From assembly GCF_008704495.1 (NCBI RefSeq), contig NZ_CP023699.1, positions 5,642,001 to 5,706,000 of the forward strand: DNA of 64,000 bases, read 5' to 3'. Shown piece after piece: positions 33,580 to 42,377 of this stretch; within the stretch, counting starts at the first letter, position 1; every line of letters begins with the position of its first letter. The position numbers and the translations under genes are program-made. Below the pieces are notes generated by a model. The model saw only the letters and a list, made by a program, of their open reading frames with translations, ran no database searches and was not told where the DNA came from. The stretch comes from Streptomyces kanamyceticus. GTDB taxonomy: Bacteria > Actinomycetota > Actinomycetes > Streptomycetales > Streptomycetaceae.

Positions 33580-34851
33580 GTGGAGTTCGGCTTCGCGGCG
33601 GCCGACGAGGAGTTCCGTGCCGAGGCGCGGTCCTGGCTCGCCGAGCACCTCACCGGTCCCTTCGCCGCCTCGGTCGGCCGGGGCGGTCCCGGCAGCGAGC
33701 ACGAGGACAGTGCGCAACGCAGGGCCTGGGAGCGCGAGTTGGGGCGCGGCGGCTGGATCGGCATCGGCTGGGACTCCGACGCGTACGGGAACCGGCGCGC
33801 CACTTTGACCCAGCAGGTCGTCTGGGCCGAGGAGTACGCGCGCGTGGGCGCCCCCGGACGCTACGGACACATCGGCGAGAACCTCCTCGCGCCCACCCTC
33901 CTCGCGTACGGAACCCAGGAGCAGCGGGACGAGTTCCTGCCGCCCATCGCGCGCGGCGACGCCCTCTGGTGCCAGGGCTACAGCGAGCCGGGCGCCGGAT
34001 CCGACCTGGCCGGGCTGCGTACGGCCGCCGTGCGGGACGGGGACGCGTACCGGATCAGCGGCCAGAAGGTGTGGACGTCGCTCGCCCACGACGCCGACTG
34101 GTGCTTCGTCCTCGCGCGTACGGAGGAGGGCTCCCAGGGGCACCACGGCCTGTCGTTCCTGCTCGTCCCGATGGACCAGCCGGGGCGGATCGAGGTGCGC
34201 CCCATCCGGCAGCTGACGGGCACGAGCGAGTTCAACGAAGTCTTCTTCGACGGGGCACGCGCGCGTAGCGCCCATGTGGTGGGCGGCGAGGGCAACGGCT
34301 GGCGCGTCGCCATGGGGCTGCTCGGCTTCGAACGCGGGGTCTCCACGCTCGTCCAGCAGATCGGGTTCGCCGAGGAGCTCGGGGGCGTGCTGCGCGAGGC
34401 CGTCGCGGGCGGGGCGGCCGACGACCCCGTGCTGCGCGACCGGCTCGTACGGCAGTGGGCGGAGCTGCGGGTGATGCGGTGGAACGCGCTGCGGACGCTG
34501 GGCGGTTCGGGTTCGGGTTCGGGATCGGCTTCGGCTTCGGCTTCGGAGAAGGGCGGCTCTTCGGAGAAGGGCGGCGGGCAGGGCGACGCGGGCGCGCCGA
34601 GCGTCGCCAAGCTGCTGTGGGGGCGCTGGCACCAGCGGCTCGGGGAGCTCGCGATGAGCGTCAGGGGCGCGGCGGCCACCGTCGGGCCCTCGGACTGGTC
34701 CGAGGCATCCCCGTACGAACTCGACGCCCTGCAAAGGCTCTTCCTCTTCACCCGCGCCGACACGATCTACGGCGGCTCGGACGAGATCCAGCGGAACATC
34801 ATCGCCGAGCGCGTGCTCGGTCTGCCGAGAGAGGCCAGGGGGCCTCGGTGA
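33580..34851 (+). CDS. Acyl-CoA dehydrogenase with Ser/Gly insert
   Basis: A 423-residue acyl-CoA dehydrogenase, with WCQGYSEPGAGSDLAGLRTA (about 128-147), KVWTSLAHDADW and IRQLTGTSEFNEVFFD. The C-terminus is IYGGSDEIQRNIIAERVLGLP, where Gly replaces the catalytic Glu of YEGTxQIQ. A low-complexity insert (about 305-335: alternating Gly-Ser, then Ala-Ser, then repeated EKGG) comes from hexanucleotide repeats at about 34504-34580 and lies in a C-terminal helical region. GTG 33580 is 8 bases after the SDR stop. It is likely paired with a partner subunit, perhaps that encoded at 51864-53201. Confidence 0.88.
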   Translation: MEFGFAAADEEFRAEARSWLAEHLTGPFAASVGRGGPGSEHEDSAQRRAWERELGRGGWIGIGWDSDAYGNRRATLTQQVVWAEEYARVGAPGRYGHIGENLLAPTLLAYGTQEQRDEFLPPIARGDALWCQGYSEPGAGSDLAGLRTAAVRDGDAYRISGQKVWTSLAHDADWCFVLARTEEGSQGHHGLSFLLVPMDQPGRIEVRPIRQLTGTSEFNEVFFDGARARSAHVVGGEGNGWRVAMGLLGFERGVSTLVQQIGFAEELGGVLREAVAGGAADDPVLRDRLVRQWAELRVMRWNALRTLGGSGSGSGSASASASEKGGSSEKGGGQGDAGAPSVAKLLWGRWHQRLGELAMSVRGAAATVGPSDWSEASPYELDALQRLFLFTRADTIYGGSDEIQRNIIAERVLGLPREARGPR

Positions 34852-34858
34852 GGGGTGC

Positions 34859-35911
34859 GTGGTGAGGGGTGTCGTCTTCGACGGGAAGCGGGTCGAGGTC
34901 GTGGATGACCTGGAGATACGTGATCCGGGTCCCGGCGAGGTGCTGGTCGCGATCGCCGCGGCCGGGCTCTGCCACAGCGATCTCTCGGTGATCGACGGGA
35001 CCATTCCGTTCCCGCCGCCCGTGGTGCTCGGGCACGAGGGGGCCGGGGTCGTGGAGGCCGTGGGCGCCGGGGTGAGCCACGTCGCGCCCGGCGACCACGT
35101 GGCCCTGTCGACCATCGCGAGCTGCGGGGCCTGCGCGGAGTGCAACAGGGGGCGGCCGACCATGTGCCGCAAGGCCATCGGCAGGCCCGACAAGACGTTC
35201 TCGCGCGGTGGGCGGCCGATCTACCAGTTCGCCGCCAACTCCGCCTTCGCCGAACGCACGATCGTCAAGGCCGTGCAGGCGGTGAAGATCGCCGATGACA
35301 TTCCGCTGACCTCGGCCGCGCTGATCGGCTGCGGCGTGGTCACCGGCGTCGGCGCCGTGCTCAACCGGGCCAAGGTCGACCGGGGCGAATCCGTGGTGGT
35401 GATCGGCACGGGTGGCATCGGGCTCAACGTCCTCCAGGGCGCGCGGATCGCCGGTGCGACGCGCATCGTCGCGGTGGACGCCAACCCCGAAAAGGAAGCC
35501 GTGGCACGGCAGTTCGGGGCCACGCACTTCCTGCGCTCCACCGAGGGCGTCAAGGAGATCCTGCCGGACGGCGCCGACCACGCCTTCGAGTGCGTGGGCC
35601 GCGTCGAGCTGGTGCGCGAGGCGATCGACCTGCTCGACCGGCACGGCCAGGCGGTGCTTCTCGGCATGCCCGCCGCCACGGCCGAGGCGTCGTTCGTGGT
35701 CGCGTCGATGTTCCTCGACAAGTCCATCCTCGGCTGCCGCTACGGATCGGCGCGCCCCCAGCGGGACTTCGCGCTCTACGCCGAGCTGTACCGCGCGGGA
35801 CGGCTCATGCTGGACGAACTGGTCACCGCCACCTACCCGGTCGAGGACTTCGCCAAGGCCGTGCAGGACGCGGAGGCGGGACGGGTGGCGCGCGGGGTGC
35901 TGACGTTCTGA
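34859..35911 (+). CDS. Zinc-dependent alcohol dehydrogenase
   Basis: About 350 residues of the MDR zinc family. Catalytic zinc ligands are Cys in AGLCHSD (about 37) and His-Glu in GHEGAGVVEAVG (about 59-60); the structural zinc site is CGACAECNRGRPTMC. The nucleotide fold GTGGIGLNVLQGARIAGA (about 180) is NAD-type, followed by VAVDANPEK with Asp. It ends the SDR operon. It could oxidise an alcohol intermediate or reduce an aldehyde released by retro-aldol cleavage in the pathway; this is inference. Two GTG codons (34859, 34862) are possible starts. Confidence 0.9.
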   Translation: MVRGVVFDGKRVEVVDDLEIRDPGPGEVLVAIAAAGLCHSDLSVIDGTIPFPPPVVLGHEGAGVVEAVGAGVSHVAPGDHVALSTIASCGACAECNRGRPTMCRKAIGRPDKTFSRGGRPIYQFAANSAFAERTIVKAVQAVKIADDIPLTSAALIGCGVVTGVGAVLNRAKVDRGESVVVIGTGGIGLNVLQGARIAGATRIVAVDANPEKEAVARQFGATHFLRSTEGVKEILPDGADHAFECVGRVELVREAIDLLDRHGQAVLLGMPAATAEASFVVASMFLDKSILGCRYGSARPQRDFALYAELYRAGRLMLDELVTATYPVEDFAKAVQDAEAGRVARGVLTF

Positions 35912-35992
35912 AGCCGTTCGAGAGGCGGCCGGTCGCGAGGCGCCTGTGGATAACCCGTGGGCATTGTCAGTGCCGTCGCCTAGCTTCGGAAC

Positions 35993-37282
35993 ATGAGCTA
36001 TCGCGAGGTCATGACCAAGGAGGTCGTCCGCTGGGGCGTCGTGGCCGTCGGCGCCCGGATGCCGGTGGCCGCGGCGCCGCTCGCGGTGGTCTTCCTCGTG
36101 CGCGAGCGGCCCGGCGGCTATGCGCTGGGCGCGGTGCTCGCCGCGGTGTACGTGATCGGCGAGATCATCGGCGCCCCGCTGCTCGGCGTGCGGCTGCGGG
36201 CCGAGCGGGCGCGGCCGCAGCTGGCCGTGGGGCTCGCCGTGGGCGCGCTCGGATTCGCCGCGCTCGGCGCGCTGCCCGGCGCGCACCCCGTGGCCCTCGG
36301 GCTCTTCGCCTTCGTCGCGGGCGCCGCCCCCGCCGCCGCGACCGGCGGCCTGCGCGCGCTCCTGAACAGCGTGGTGCCGGAGAAGGCCGCCGCGCAGGCG
36401 CTGTCCGTCGAGTCGATGCTGACCTTCGGGATATGGGCCGTCGCGCCCGCCGCCGTCACCGGGCTCGCCCTCGGCGTCTCACCCGCGCTCCCGCTCCTGC
36501 TCGCCGCCGCGCTCATGGCGTCCGCCGTCGCGGGGCTCTGGCTGCTGCCCGTCGGCTGGGATTCCGACGCGGACGACCGGGGCGGCGAGCCGATGACGCG
36601 GATCCTCGTGCGGGCCTGGCCGATCTACGTCACGGGCGCGGCCAGCCTGTCCATGCTCGCCCTCGCCGAGCTGGTGCTGCCCGCCCTCCTCGAACAGCGC
36701 GGCATAGCCGTGGGCTGGGCGGGGCCGCTGCTCGCCGGGCTCGCGCTCGGCTCCGCCGTCGGATCGTTCTGCTACGGCCTTCGCTCGTGGCCGGGGCGGC
36801 TGCGGACGCAGAGCATGGTGCTGATGTTCGCCGTCTCGGGCTGCCTCGCCCTGGTCGCCCTGCTGCCGTCCCTCGGCTGGCTGTTCGGCGCGCTCGGCGT
36901 CGCGGGAGTGCTGCAGGCGGGCGCGATGCTCACCCGGAACCTGTCGCTGCGCGAGGTCCTGCCGCCGAGCGCGCTCGCGGCGGGCTATTCGGTGATGTAC
37001 GCGGCGGTGGGCGCGGGTTACGCGGCGAGCGGCTCCCTGGCGGGCGCCCTGCTCAGCGTCGCGTCGCCGTCGACGGCGATCCTGGCGGGCGTCGGCCTCA
37101 GCGTGGTCCTCACGGTGGTCGGGCTGCTCGGTGAGGTGCGGCCCGCACCGTCCACGGGGCAGGTCGTGTCCAGCGGGGCCGGCGCCTCCCCGGCTTCAGC
37201 GGACGGCGTCGGCGGGCGCGGCGACGACATCGCGGAACGTGCGGCGATACGCGGTGGGGGTGACGCCGAGCGCGGCCTGTAG
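35993..37282 (+). CDS. MFS transporter
   Basis: A 429-residue major facilitator protein with about 12 helices, starting MSYREVMTKEVVRWGVV. No drug-specific motif was identified. Its last 29 codons overlap the 3' end of the AraC-type gene on the other strand (37196-37282) and read as low-complexity Gly/Ala/Arg, so the membrane part ends near LLGEVRP. No palindromic operator precedes it, so it is probably outside the catabolic regulon. Substrate unknown. Confidence 0.82.
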   Translation: MSYREVMTKEVVRWGVVAVGARMPVAAAPLAVVFLVRERPGGYALGAVLAAVYVIGEIIGAPLLGVRLRAERARPQLAVGLAVGALGFAALGALPGAHPVALGLFAFVAGAAPAAATGGLRALLNSVVPEKAAAQALSVESMLTFGIWAVAPAAVTGLALGVSPALPLLLAAALMASAVAGLWLLPVGWDSDADDRGGEPMTRILVRAWPIYVTGAASLSMLALAELVLPALLEQRGIAVGWAGPLLAGLALGSAVGSFCYGLRSWPGRLRTQSMVLMFAVSGCLALVALLPSLGWLFGALGVAGVLQAGAMLTRNLSLREVLPPSALAAGYSVMYAAVGAGYAASGSLAGALLSVASPSTAILAGVGLSVVLTVVGLLGEVRPAPSTGQVVSSGAGASPASADGVGGRGDDIAERAAIRGGGDAERGL

Positions 37283-38230
37283 GTGCTGGCGCATCGACTG
37301 CGCCGTGCCGAAGCCCGCGTTCCGCGCCACCTGGTCGACGGAGAGGCCGCTTGACTCAAGGAGGTGCCGCGCCCGCTCCACGCGCTGCTGGGTGAGCCAC
37401 TGCCCGGGGCTGATGCCGACCTCCTCGCGGAAGCGGCGGGTGAACGTGCGCACCGACATGGCCTCCTGCTCGGCCAGGTCGCGCAGCTGGAGCGGCCGGT
37501 CGAGGCGGTCGAGCGCCCAGGCCCGCGCGGTGCTCGTGGTCGCCAACTGGGGCTCGGGGACCGGGCGTTCGATGTACTGCGCCTGGCCGCCGTCGCGGTG
37601 CGGGGGGACGACGGTGAGGCGGGCCACGGCGTTGGCGACGGCCGTGCCGTGGTCGCGGCGCACGATGTGGACGCAGAGGTCGACGCCGGACGCCACGCCC
37701 GCCGACGTCAGGACGTCACCGTCGTCGATGAACAGCACGTCCGCGTCGACCTTGATCTTCGGGAAGAGCCGCTGGAAGTGCTCGGCGGAGCTCCAGTGCG
37801 TGGTCGCGGGGCGGCCGTCGAGGTATCCGGCGGCGGCCAGGACGTACCCGCCCGTGCAGATGGAGATGAGCCGGGTGCCCGGCCTGATGTGCGCGAGTGC
37901 GGCGGTGAGCTCGTCGGTCAGCCGCCCCTCCTCGTACACGGGACCCAGTTCGTACGAGGCGGGCACCACGACGGTGTCCGCATCGGCCAGGGCCCCCGGC
38001 CCGTGTTCGACGAGGATCGCGTAGTCCGCGTCCGTCCGCACCGGCCCCGGTGGCCGGACGGAGCAGGTCACCACCTCGTACAGCCGGTGCCCCGCGGCGT
38101 CCCTGGCCCGCCCGAAGATCCGCTGAGGGATGCCCAGTTCGAACGGGATGACGCCGTCGAGGGCGAGGACGACGATGCGGTGGCGTGCGGGGGCGGGGTC
38201 TGTCCGTGTTCCGGGACGGTCGGCGGCCAT
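37196..38230 (-). CDS. GlxA-type AraC-family regulator with DJ-1/PfpI domain
   Basis: A 344-residue regulator. The N-terminal DJ-1/PfpI-like domain (about 17-190) has the elbow ISICTGGYVLAAAG with Cys, and the C-terminal AraC helix-turn-helix pair (about 225-325) reads AEQEAMSVRTFTRRFREEVG and VDQVARNAGFGTAQSMRQHLQAALGVTPTAYRRTF (quoted by landmark). Start at 38230. It is divergent from the MFS gene at 38302, 71 bases away, which it may control. Its 3' end overlaps that of the other MFS gene by 87 bases. Confidence 0.9.
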   Translation of the reverse strand: MAADRPGTRTDPAPARHRIVVLALDGVIPFELGIPQRIFGRARDAAGHRLYEVVTCSVRPPGPVRTDADYAILVEHGPGALADADTVVVPASYELGPVYEEGRLTDELTAALAHIRPGTRLISICTGGYVLAAAGYLDGRPATTHWSSAEHFQRLFPKIKVDADVLFIDDGDVLTSAGVASGVDLCVHIVRRDHGTAVANAVARLTVVPPHRDGGQAQYIERPVPEPQLATTSTARAWALDRLDRPLQLRDLAEQEAMSVRTFTRRFREEVGISPGQWLTQQRVERARHLLESSGLSVDQVARNAGFGTAQSMRQHLQAALGVTPTAYRRTFRDVVAAPADAVR

Positions 38231-38301
38231 GGCCCGATCCTAGCGAAGGCTGACCATCGGGCCACTCGTTCGGGTCGGATTCCGGCCGGATCCTTGCTGA
38301 C

Positions 38302-39621
38302 GTGACCCAGACAATCGACCCGGCCGACGCGACGCGGACTCCCGGACCCGAGCGCGGGCGCCGCGCGTCCCGCATCCACCGCGCGTGGTTCGTCGCCGCG
38401 GTGACCTTCGTGACGATCATCGGCGCGGCCGCCTTCCGCTCCCTCCCCGGGCTGCTCATCGACCCGCTGAACGACGAATTCCACTGGTCGCGCGGCACCA
38501 TCGGGCTCGCGGTCTCCATCAACCTCGCGCTGTACGGCCTGACCGCCCCGTTCGCCGCCGCGCTGATGGACCGCTTCGGCATCCGCAGGGTCGTCGCGGT
38601 CGCCCTCGTCGTCATCGCGTGCGGCTCGGGCCTGACGTACTGGATGGACTCGGCCTGGCAGCTGCTGCTCTGCTGGGGGCTGCTCGTGGGCCTCGGCTCC
38701 GGGTCGATGGCGCTCGCCTTCGCGGCCACCGTCACCAACCGCTGGTTCACGGCGCGGCGCGGCCTGGTCACCGGCATCCTCACGGCGGCCTCCGCCTCCG
38801 GTCAGCTGATCTTCCTGCCGGTGCTCTCCTGGATCGTCGAGGAGCACGACTGGCGCCCCGCCGCGGTGACGGTCGCGCTCGCGGCCCTCGCCGTGGTCCC
38901 CTTCGTCTGGCTGCTGCTGCGCGACCACCCGGCCGACGTGGGCCTGAAGCCGTACGGGTCAAAGGAGTTCGTGCCGAAGCCGCCGCCCGTCACGGGGGCC
39001 GCACGGCGCACGATCGGGGTGCTGGTCAAGGCCGCCCGCACGGGCCCCTTCTGGCTGCTCGCGGGCACCTTCGCGATCTGCGGCGCCTCCACGAACGGCC
39101 TGGTCCAGACGCACTTCGTGCCCGCGGCGCACGACCACGGCATGAAGATCACGACGGCCGCCTCGCTGCTCGCCGTCATCGGGGTCTTCGACGTCGTGGG
39201 GACGATCGCGTCCGGCTGGTTCACGGACCGCTTCGACGCCCGGCGGCTGCTCGCCGTCTACTACGCGCTGCGCGGCATCTCGCTGCTCTTCCTGCCGATG
39301 CTCCTCATGGAGACCGTCCACCCGCCGATGATCTTCTTCATCGTCTTCTACGGCCTCGACTGGGTGGCGACGGTCCCGCCGACGCTGGCCCTGTGCCGCG
39401 AGCAGTACGGCGACGACAGCGCGATCGTGTTCGGCTGGGTCCTGGCGTCGCACCAGGTGGGCGCGGCCTTGGTCGCCTTCCTCGGCGGTCTGGCGCGGGA
39501 CACCTTCGGCTCGTACGACGTGGTCTGGTATGCCTCGGGCGCCCTGTGCGCGGCGGCGGCGCTGATGGCCCTGGTGATCAGGAGCGGCGATCAGGCGAAG
39601 GTGGGGCCCGTCGCGGCGTGA
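38302..39621 (+). CDS. MFS transporter (monocarboxylate/OFA-like)
   Basis: A 439-residue, 12-helix MFS protein: RIHRAWFVAAVTFVTIIGAAAFRSLPGLLIDPL opens the first helix, and loop 2-3 has DRFGIRRVVAV, while the mirrored loop 8-9 has DRFDARRLLAVYY. The RSLPGLLIDPLNDEFHWSRGTIG region resembles OFA-type and monocarboxylate transporters, so uptake of an organic acid is a reasonable guess. GTG start. It is divergent from the AraC-type regulator. It has no CTGAC palindrome upstream. Confidence 0.85.
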   Translation: MTQTIDPADATRTPGPERGRRASRIHRAWFVAAVTFVTIIGAAAFRSLPGLLIDPLNDEFHWSRGTIGLAVSINLALYGLTAPFAAALMDRFGIRRVVAVALVVIACGSGLTYWMDSAWQLLLCWGLLVGLGSGSMALAFAATVTNRWFTARRGLVTGILTAASASGQLIFLPVLSWIVEEHDWRPAAVTVALAALAVVPFVWLLLRDHPADVGLKPYGSKEFVPKPPPVTGAARRTIGVLVKAARTGPFWLLAGTFAICGASTNGLVQTHFVPAAHDHGMKITTAASLLAVIGVFDVVGTIASGWFTDRFDARRLLAVYYALRGISLLFLPMLLMETVHPPMIFFIVFYGLDWVATVPPTLALCREQYGDDSAIVFGWVLASHQVGAALVAFLGGLARDTFGSYDVVWYASGALCAAAALMALVIRSGDQAKVGPVAA

Positions 39622-39653
39622 CCGGTGGGACGGTCGGGTCAGGTCGGGTCGGG

Positions 39654-40322
39654 TCAGGTCGTGAACCGGCCGAACTTGCCGCGGTGGAAGAGCAGCGGCT
39701 CTCCGTCGGCATCGGCGGAGTCGGTGCCGAGCGCGTCGACGCGGCCGACCACGATCAGGTGGTCGCCGCCGGTGTGCACGGCCTGGACCGTGCAGTCGAT
39801 CCAGGCGGGCGCACCGGTGAGGCGCGGCGAACCGGACACCGGGGCCGCGTCGTAGACCACCCCGGCGAACTTGTCGGCGCCGCTCACCGCGAAGCCGCGG
39901 CAGAGCTCGCCCTGGTCGGCGCCCAGGACGTTCACGCAGAAGACGCCCGCGCGCGCGATCCGGGGCCACGTCGTCGACGTACGCGCGACCATGAAGGAGA
40001 CCAGCGGCGGGTCGAGGGAGAGCGAGGAGAAGGACTGGCAGGCGAAACCGGCGGGGCCCGCCTCGCCGTCCGCGGCGGGTGCGGTGACAACGGTCACGCC
40101 CGTCGCGAAGTTCCCCAGCACACGCCGGAATTCGCCCGGATCGAGCGGCGCCCGCTCGTCGTCGCCGACCGCGCGCAGTCGGGGGCGCGGCGGCGCGCCC
40201 GGGTACGGCCCGGCGGCGGCCGGGGAAGTTTCGACGGGCCCCGTAGTGGTGGGGGCCCCGACCGACCTGAGGTATCGGACGGCGGTGGCCGCCATCCCTG
40301 CGTGTCCCATCACATCCACCAT
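39654..40322 (-). CDS. Flavin reductase family protein
   Basis: Up to 222 residues. The flavin reductase domain (about 62-222) has FRRVLGNFATGVTVVTAP, GFACQSFSSLSLDPPLVSFMV, FCVNVL and the C-terminal PLLFHRGKFGRF. Such proteins reduce FMN/FAD with NAD(P)H for a separate monooxygenase (HpaC/HsaB type). About 55 residues of Pro/Ala/Arg-rich N-terminal extension precede the domain. Starts at 40322 (MVDV) or 40310 (MGHAG) are both possible. An operator lies 6 bases upstream of the first, so it is probably part of the catabolic regulon, but no two-component monooxygenase partner is encoded next to it. Confidence 0.88.
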   Translation of the reverse strand: MVDVMGHAGMAATAVRYLRSVGAPTTTGPVETSPAAAGPYPGAPPRPRLRAVGDDERAPLDPGEFRRVLGNFATGVTVVTAPAADGEAGPAGFACQSFSSLSLDPPLVSFMVARTSTTWPRIARAGVFCVNVLGADQGELCRGFAVSGADKFAGVVYDAAPVSGSPRLTGAPAWIDCTVQAVHTGGDHLIVVGRVDALGTDSADADGEPLLFHRGKFGRFTT

Positions 40323-40327
40323 TGAAG

Positions 40328-40342
40328 CTGACGGGGTGTCAG
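40328..40342. promoter_or_regulatory. TetR-type operator, site 5
   Basis: CTGACGGGGTGTCAG, perfect arms, between the divergent flavin reductase and the hypothetical membrane protein. Confidence 0.75.
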
Positions 40343-40393
40343 ATGGGAAGGGTGCTGCCGGACCTCACCGGCCCCTTGCGTATCTTCAGGCCC

Positions 40394-41380
40394 ATGAACT
40401 GGGGGAATGCCGTCGGAGCCGCGTCGCGGGGCGGCACGGGAGACGTCGCGGGCGGCGGCACGCGAGACGTCCGGGGCAGCATGGGAGACGTCTGGGACGG
40501 CAGCGGCATGACGGCCGCTGCTGCCGCGTGCGCGGCGCAGCTGCCGGTGGCGGGCTTCCTCGCGTACGTCCTCTCCCTCGACAACGACGACTACGGAGCG
40601 GGCGGCGGGCCCTACATCGGCCTCGCCTGCGTGATCGTCTTCGCGCCGCTGCTGCTGCCGCTCGCCGGAGTGGTGCACTCCGCGCTGCAGACGCTGCCCG
40701 CGATGGCACTGGGGCGCCTCGCGGACCGGTGGCGGCGGCGCCGGGGCAGGGGCAGGGGGCATGAGCGGGCCTGGTCCCTCGGGCTCTCGCTGGTCGGTCT
40801 GCTGCCGGTGGGCGCCGCGTGGGCGGCCTTCTTCGCCCTCCTGGGCGGCCCGTTCGTGGCACTGGCGCTGGGTGCCGCGGCGAGCGGCGTGGTGCCCGTC
40901 CTCGCGGTCGCGTACTGGCGGCGGCAGGCCGAACGCCTCGGCGCCACACCGCGCCGACGCGGGATCTGGCTCCGCTCGGCCCTCGCGTCCGTGGTCCTCG
41001 GCGTCGCGGTCGTGGGGCTCGCGGTGCCCGCCACGATGGCGGGCCTCATCAAGGAGTACGAGCCGCCGCAGCCCTCACCCCGGCAACTGGCGGGGGCCTG
41101 GCGGTCCGACGACGGAAAGGTCGCGTTCACGCTGGCGGCGGACGGGCGAGCGGTGGTGCCACGCGCGCGTGCGTCGTGCGGGGGCACCGGGACGTGGACG
41201 GTCGGCACCGGCGAGCCGATGAACGGCACGCCGCGGCGCCCGACGGTCGTGATCGAGGTCGGCACGTGCGGAGACGGCGCTCGGTCCTGGATGATCGGCG
41301 GCACGGAGGACGACCTCGAACTCTTCGTGGCGACCGGGGACATGGACGCGCCGGACATCGAGAAGCTGCATCAGAGGTAG
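40394..41380 (+). CDS. Hypothetical membrane protein
   Basis: About 328 residues from ATG 40394 (MNWGNAVGAAS); earlier in-frame starts exist (TTG 40322, ATG 40343) but overlap the operator or run into low complexity. Four to five hydrophobic helices lie at about 45-210 (including ACVIVFAPLLLPLAGVVHSAL and LASVVLGVAVVGLAVPATMAGL). A soluble C-terminal domain follows (LAGAWRSDDGKVAFTLAADGRA, with two Cys in RASCGGTGTW and VGTCGDG that could form a disulfide), so the tail is probably outside. Function unknown. It may share the operator at 40328. Confidence 0.7.
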   Translation: MNWGNAVGAASRGGTGDVAGGGTRDVRGSMGDVWDGSGMTAAAAACAAQLPVAGFLAYVLSLDNDDYGAGGGPYIGLACVIVFAPLLLPLAGVVHSALQTLPAMALGRLADRWRRRRGRGRGHERAWSLGLSLVGLLPVGAAWAAFFALLGGPFVALALGAAASGVVPVLAVAYWRRQAERLGATPRRRGIWLRSALASVVLGVAVVGLAVPATMAGLIKEYEPPQPSPRQLAGAWRSDDGKVAFTLAADGRAVVPRARASCGGTGTWTVGTGEPMNGTPRRPTVVIEVGTCGDGARSWMIGGTEDDLELFVATGDMDAPDIEKLHQR

Positions 41381-41470
41381 GGGGCGGGTCGGGCCTCGGG
41401 GGAAGGGGGGCGTCAGCACCCTCCGTACGTAGTGGTCGGCAATGCCCTCCGTACCCGTACGTAGGGGTCG

Positions 41471-42292
41471 TCAACGCCCTTCGTACGACGGCGACCGGCG
41501 CTCCACAAAGCTCGCCACGCCCTCGTTCGAGTCCGCCGTGGTCATGTTGATCTCCTGCGCCGCGGCCTCGGCGGCGAACGCCGTGGCGCGGTCCGACTCC
41601 AGCGCGGCGTTGACCAGTTGCTTGGTCATCGCGAGCGCGCGCGTCGGCCCGGCGGCCAGGCGCTCCGCCCACTCCCGGGCCGTCTTCTCCAGCTCGTCGG
41701 CGGGCACCACGCGATTGACGAGCCCCAGCCGCTCGGCGTCCGCCGCGGACACCGCGTCCCCGAAGAACATCAGCTCCTTGGCGCGCTGCGGCCCGATGAG
41801 CCGGGGCAGCAGATAGGCGCCGCCGCCGTCCGGCACGAGGCCGCGGCGCACGAACACCTCGATGAACTTCGCGGGTTCGGCGGCGATGACCAGATCGCAG
41901 GCGAACGCCAGATGGGCGCCGATGCCCGCCGCGGTCCCGTTCACCGCGGCGATCACCGGCTTCTCGCAGTCGAGGACCGCGGCGATCAGCCGCTGCGCGC
42001 CCCGCTTGATGGTGCGGGCGACGTCGCCCGGCACGCGCTCACCGGTGGCGGGCGCGCCGCGCAGGTCGGCGCCCGCGCAGAACCCCTTGCCGGTCGCGGT
42101 GATCACCACGGCCCGCACGGCGGGGTCGGCCGAGGCGTCGGAGAGCAGCGAGATGACGCGTTCGCGCTGGTCCCAGGTGACGGCGTTCATGGCATCGGGA
42201 CGGTTGAGCGTGATCCACGAGACGCCGTTGTCAGTGGTGTGGAGTATCAATGAGTCGAGGGGATCGCGGGGGGCTTCGGGGGAGGGTGTCAT
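41471..42292 (-). CDS. Enoyl-CoA hydratase/isomerase
   Basis: A 273-residue crotonase-fold protein: SWITLNRPDAMNAVTW, the oxyanion loops GKGFCAGADLRG and AAVNGTAAGIGAHLAFACD, and FVRRGLVPDGGGAYLLPRLIG. The two catalytic glutamates of the classical hydratase are not at their usual places; GLVPDGG keeps an Asp as in PaaG-like isomerases/hydratases, so double-bond shift activity is possible. It lies 85 bases after the ADP-forming CoA ligase on the same strand and is probably co-transcribed with it. Confidence 0.9.
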   Translation of the reverse strand: MTPSPEAPRDPLDSLILHTTDNGVSWITLNRPDAMNAVTWDQRERVISLLSDASADPAVRAVVITATGKGFCAGADLRGAPATGERVPGDVARTIKRGAQRLIAAVLDCEKPVIAAVNGTAAGIGAHLAFACDLVIAAEPAKFIEVFVRRGLVPDGGGAYLLPRLIGPQRAKELMFFGDAVSAADAERLGLVNRVVPADELEKTAREWAERLAAGPTRALAMTKQLVNAALESDRATAFAAEAAAQEINMTTADSNEGVASFVERRSPSYEGR

Positions 42293-42377
42293 GGGGGATC
42301 GGCTCCGTTTCGTGCGGGCGGGAGTGCGGTGGCGTCGCGGGCCGGGCGGGCCTTCGGGCCGTTCACCGGCGGTCCGT

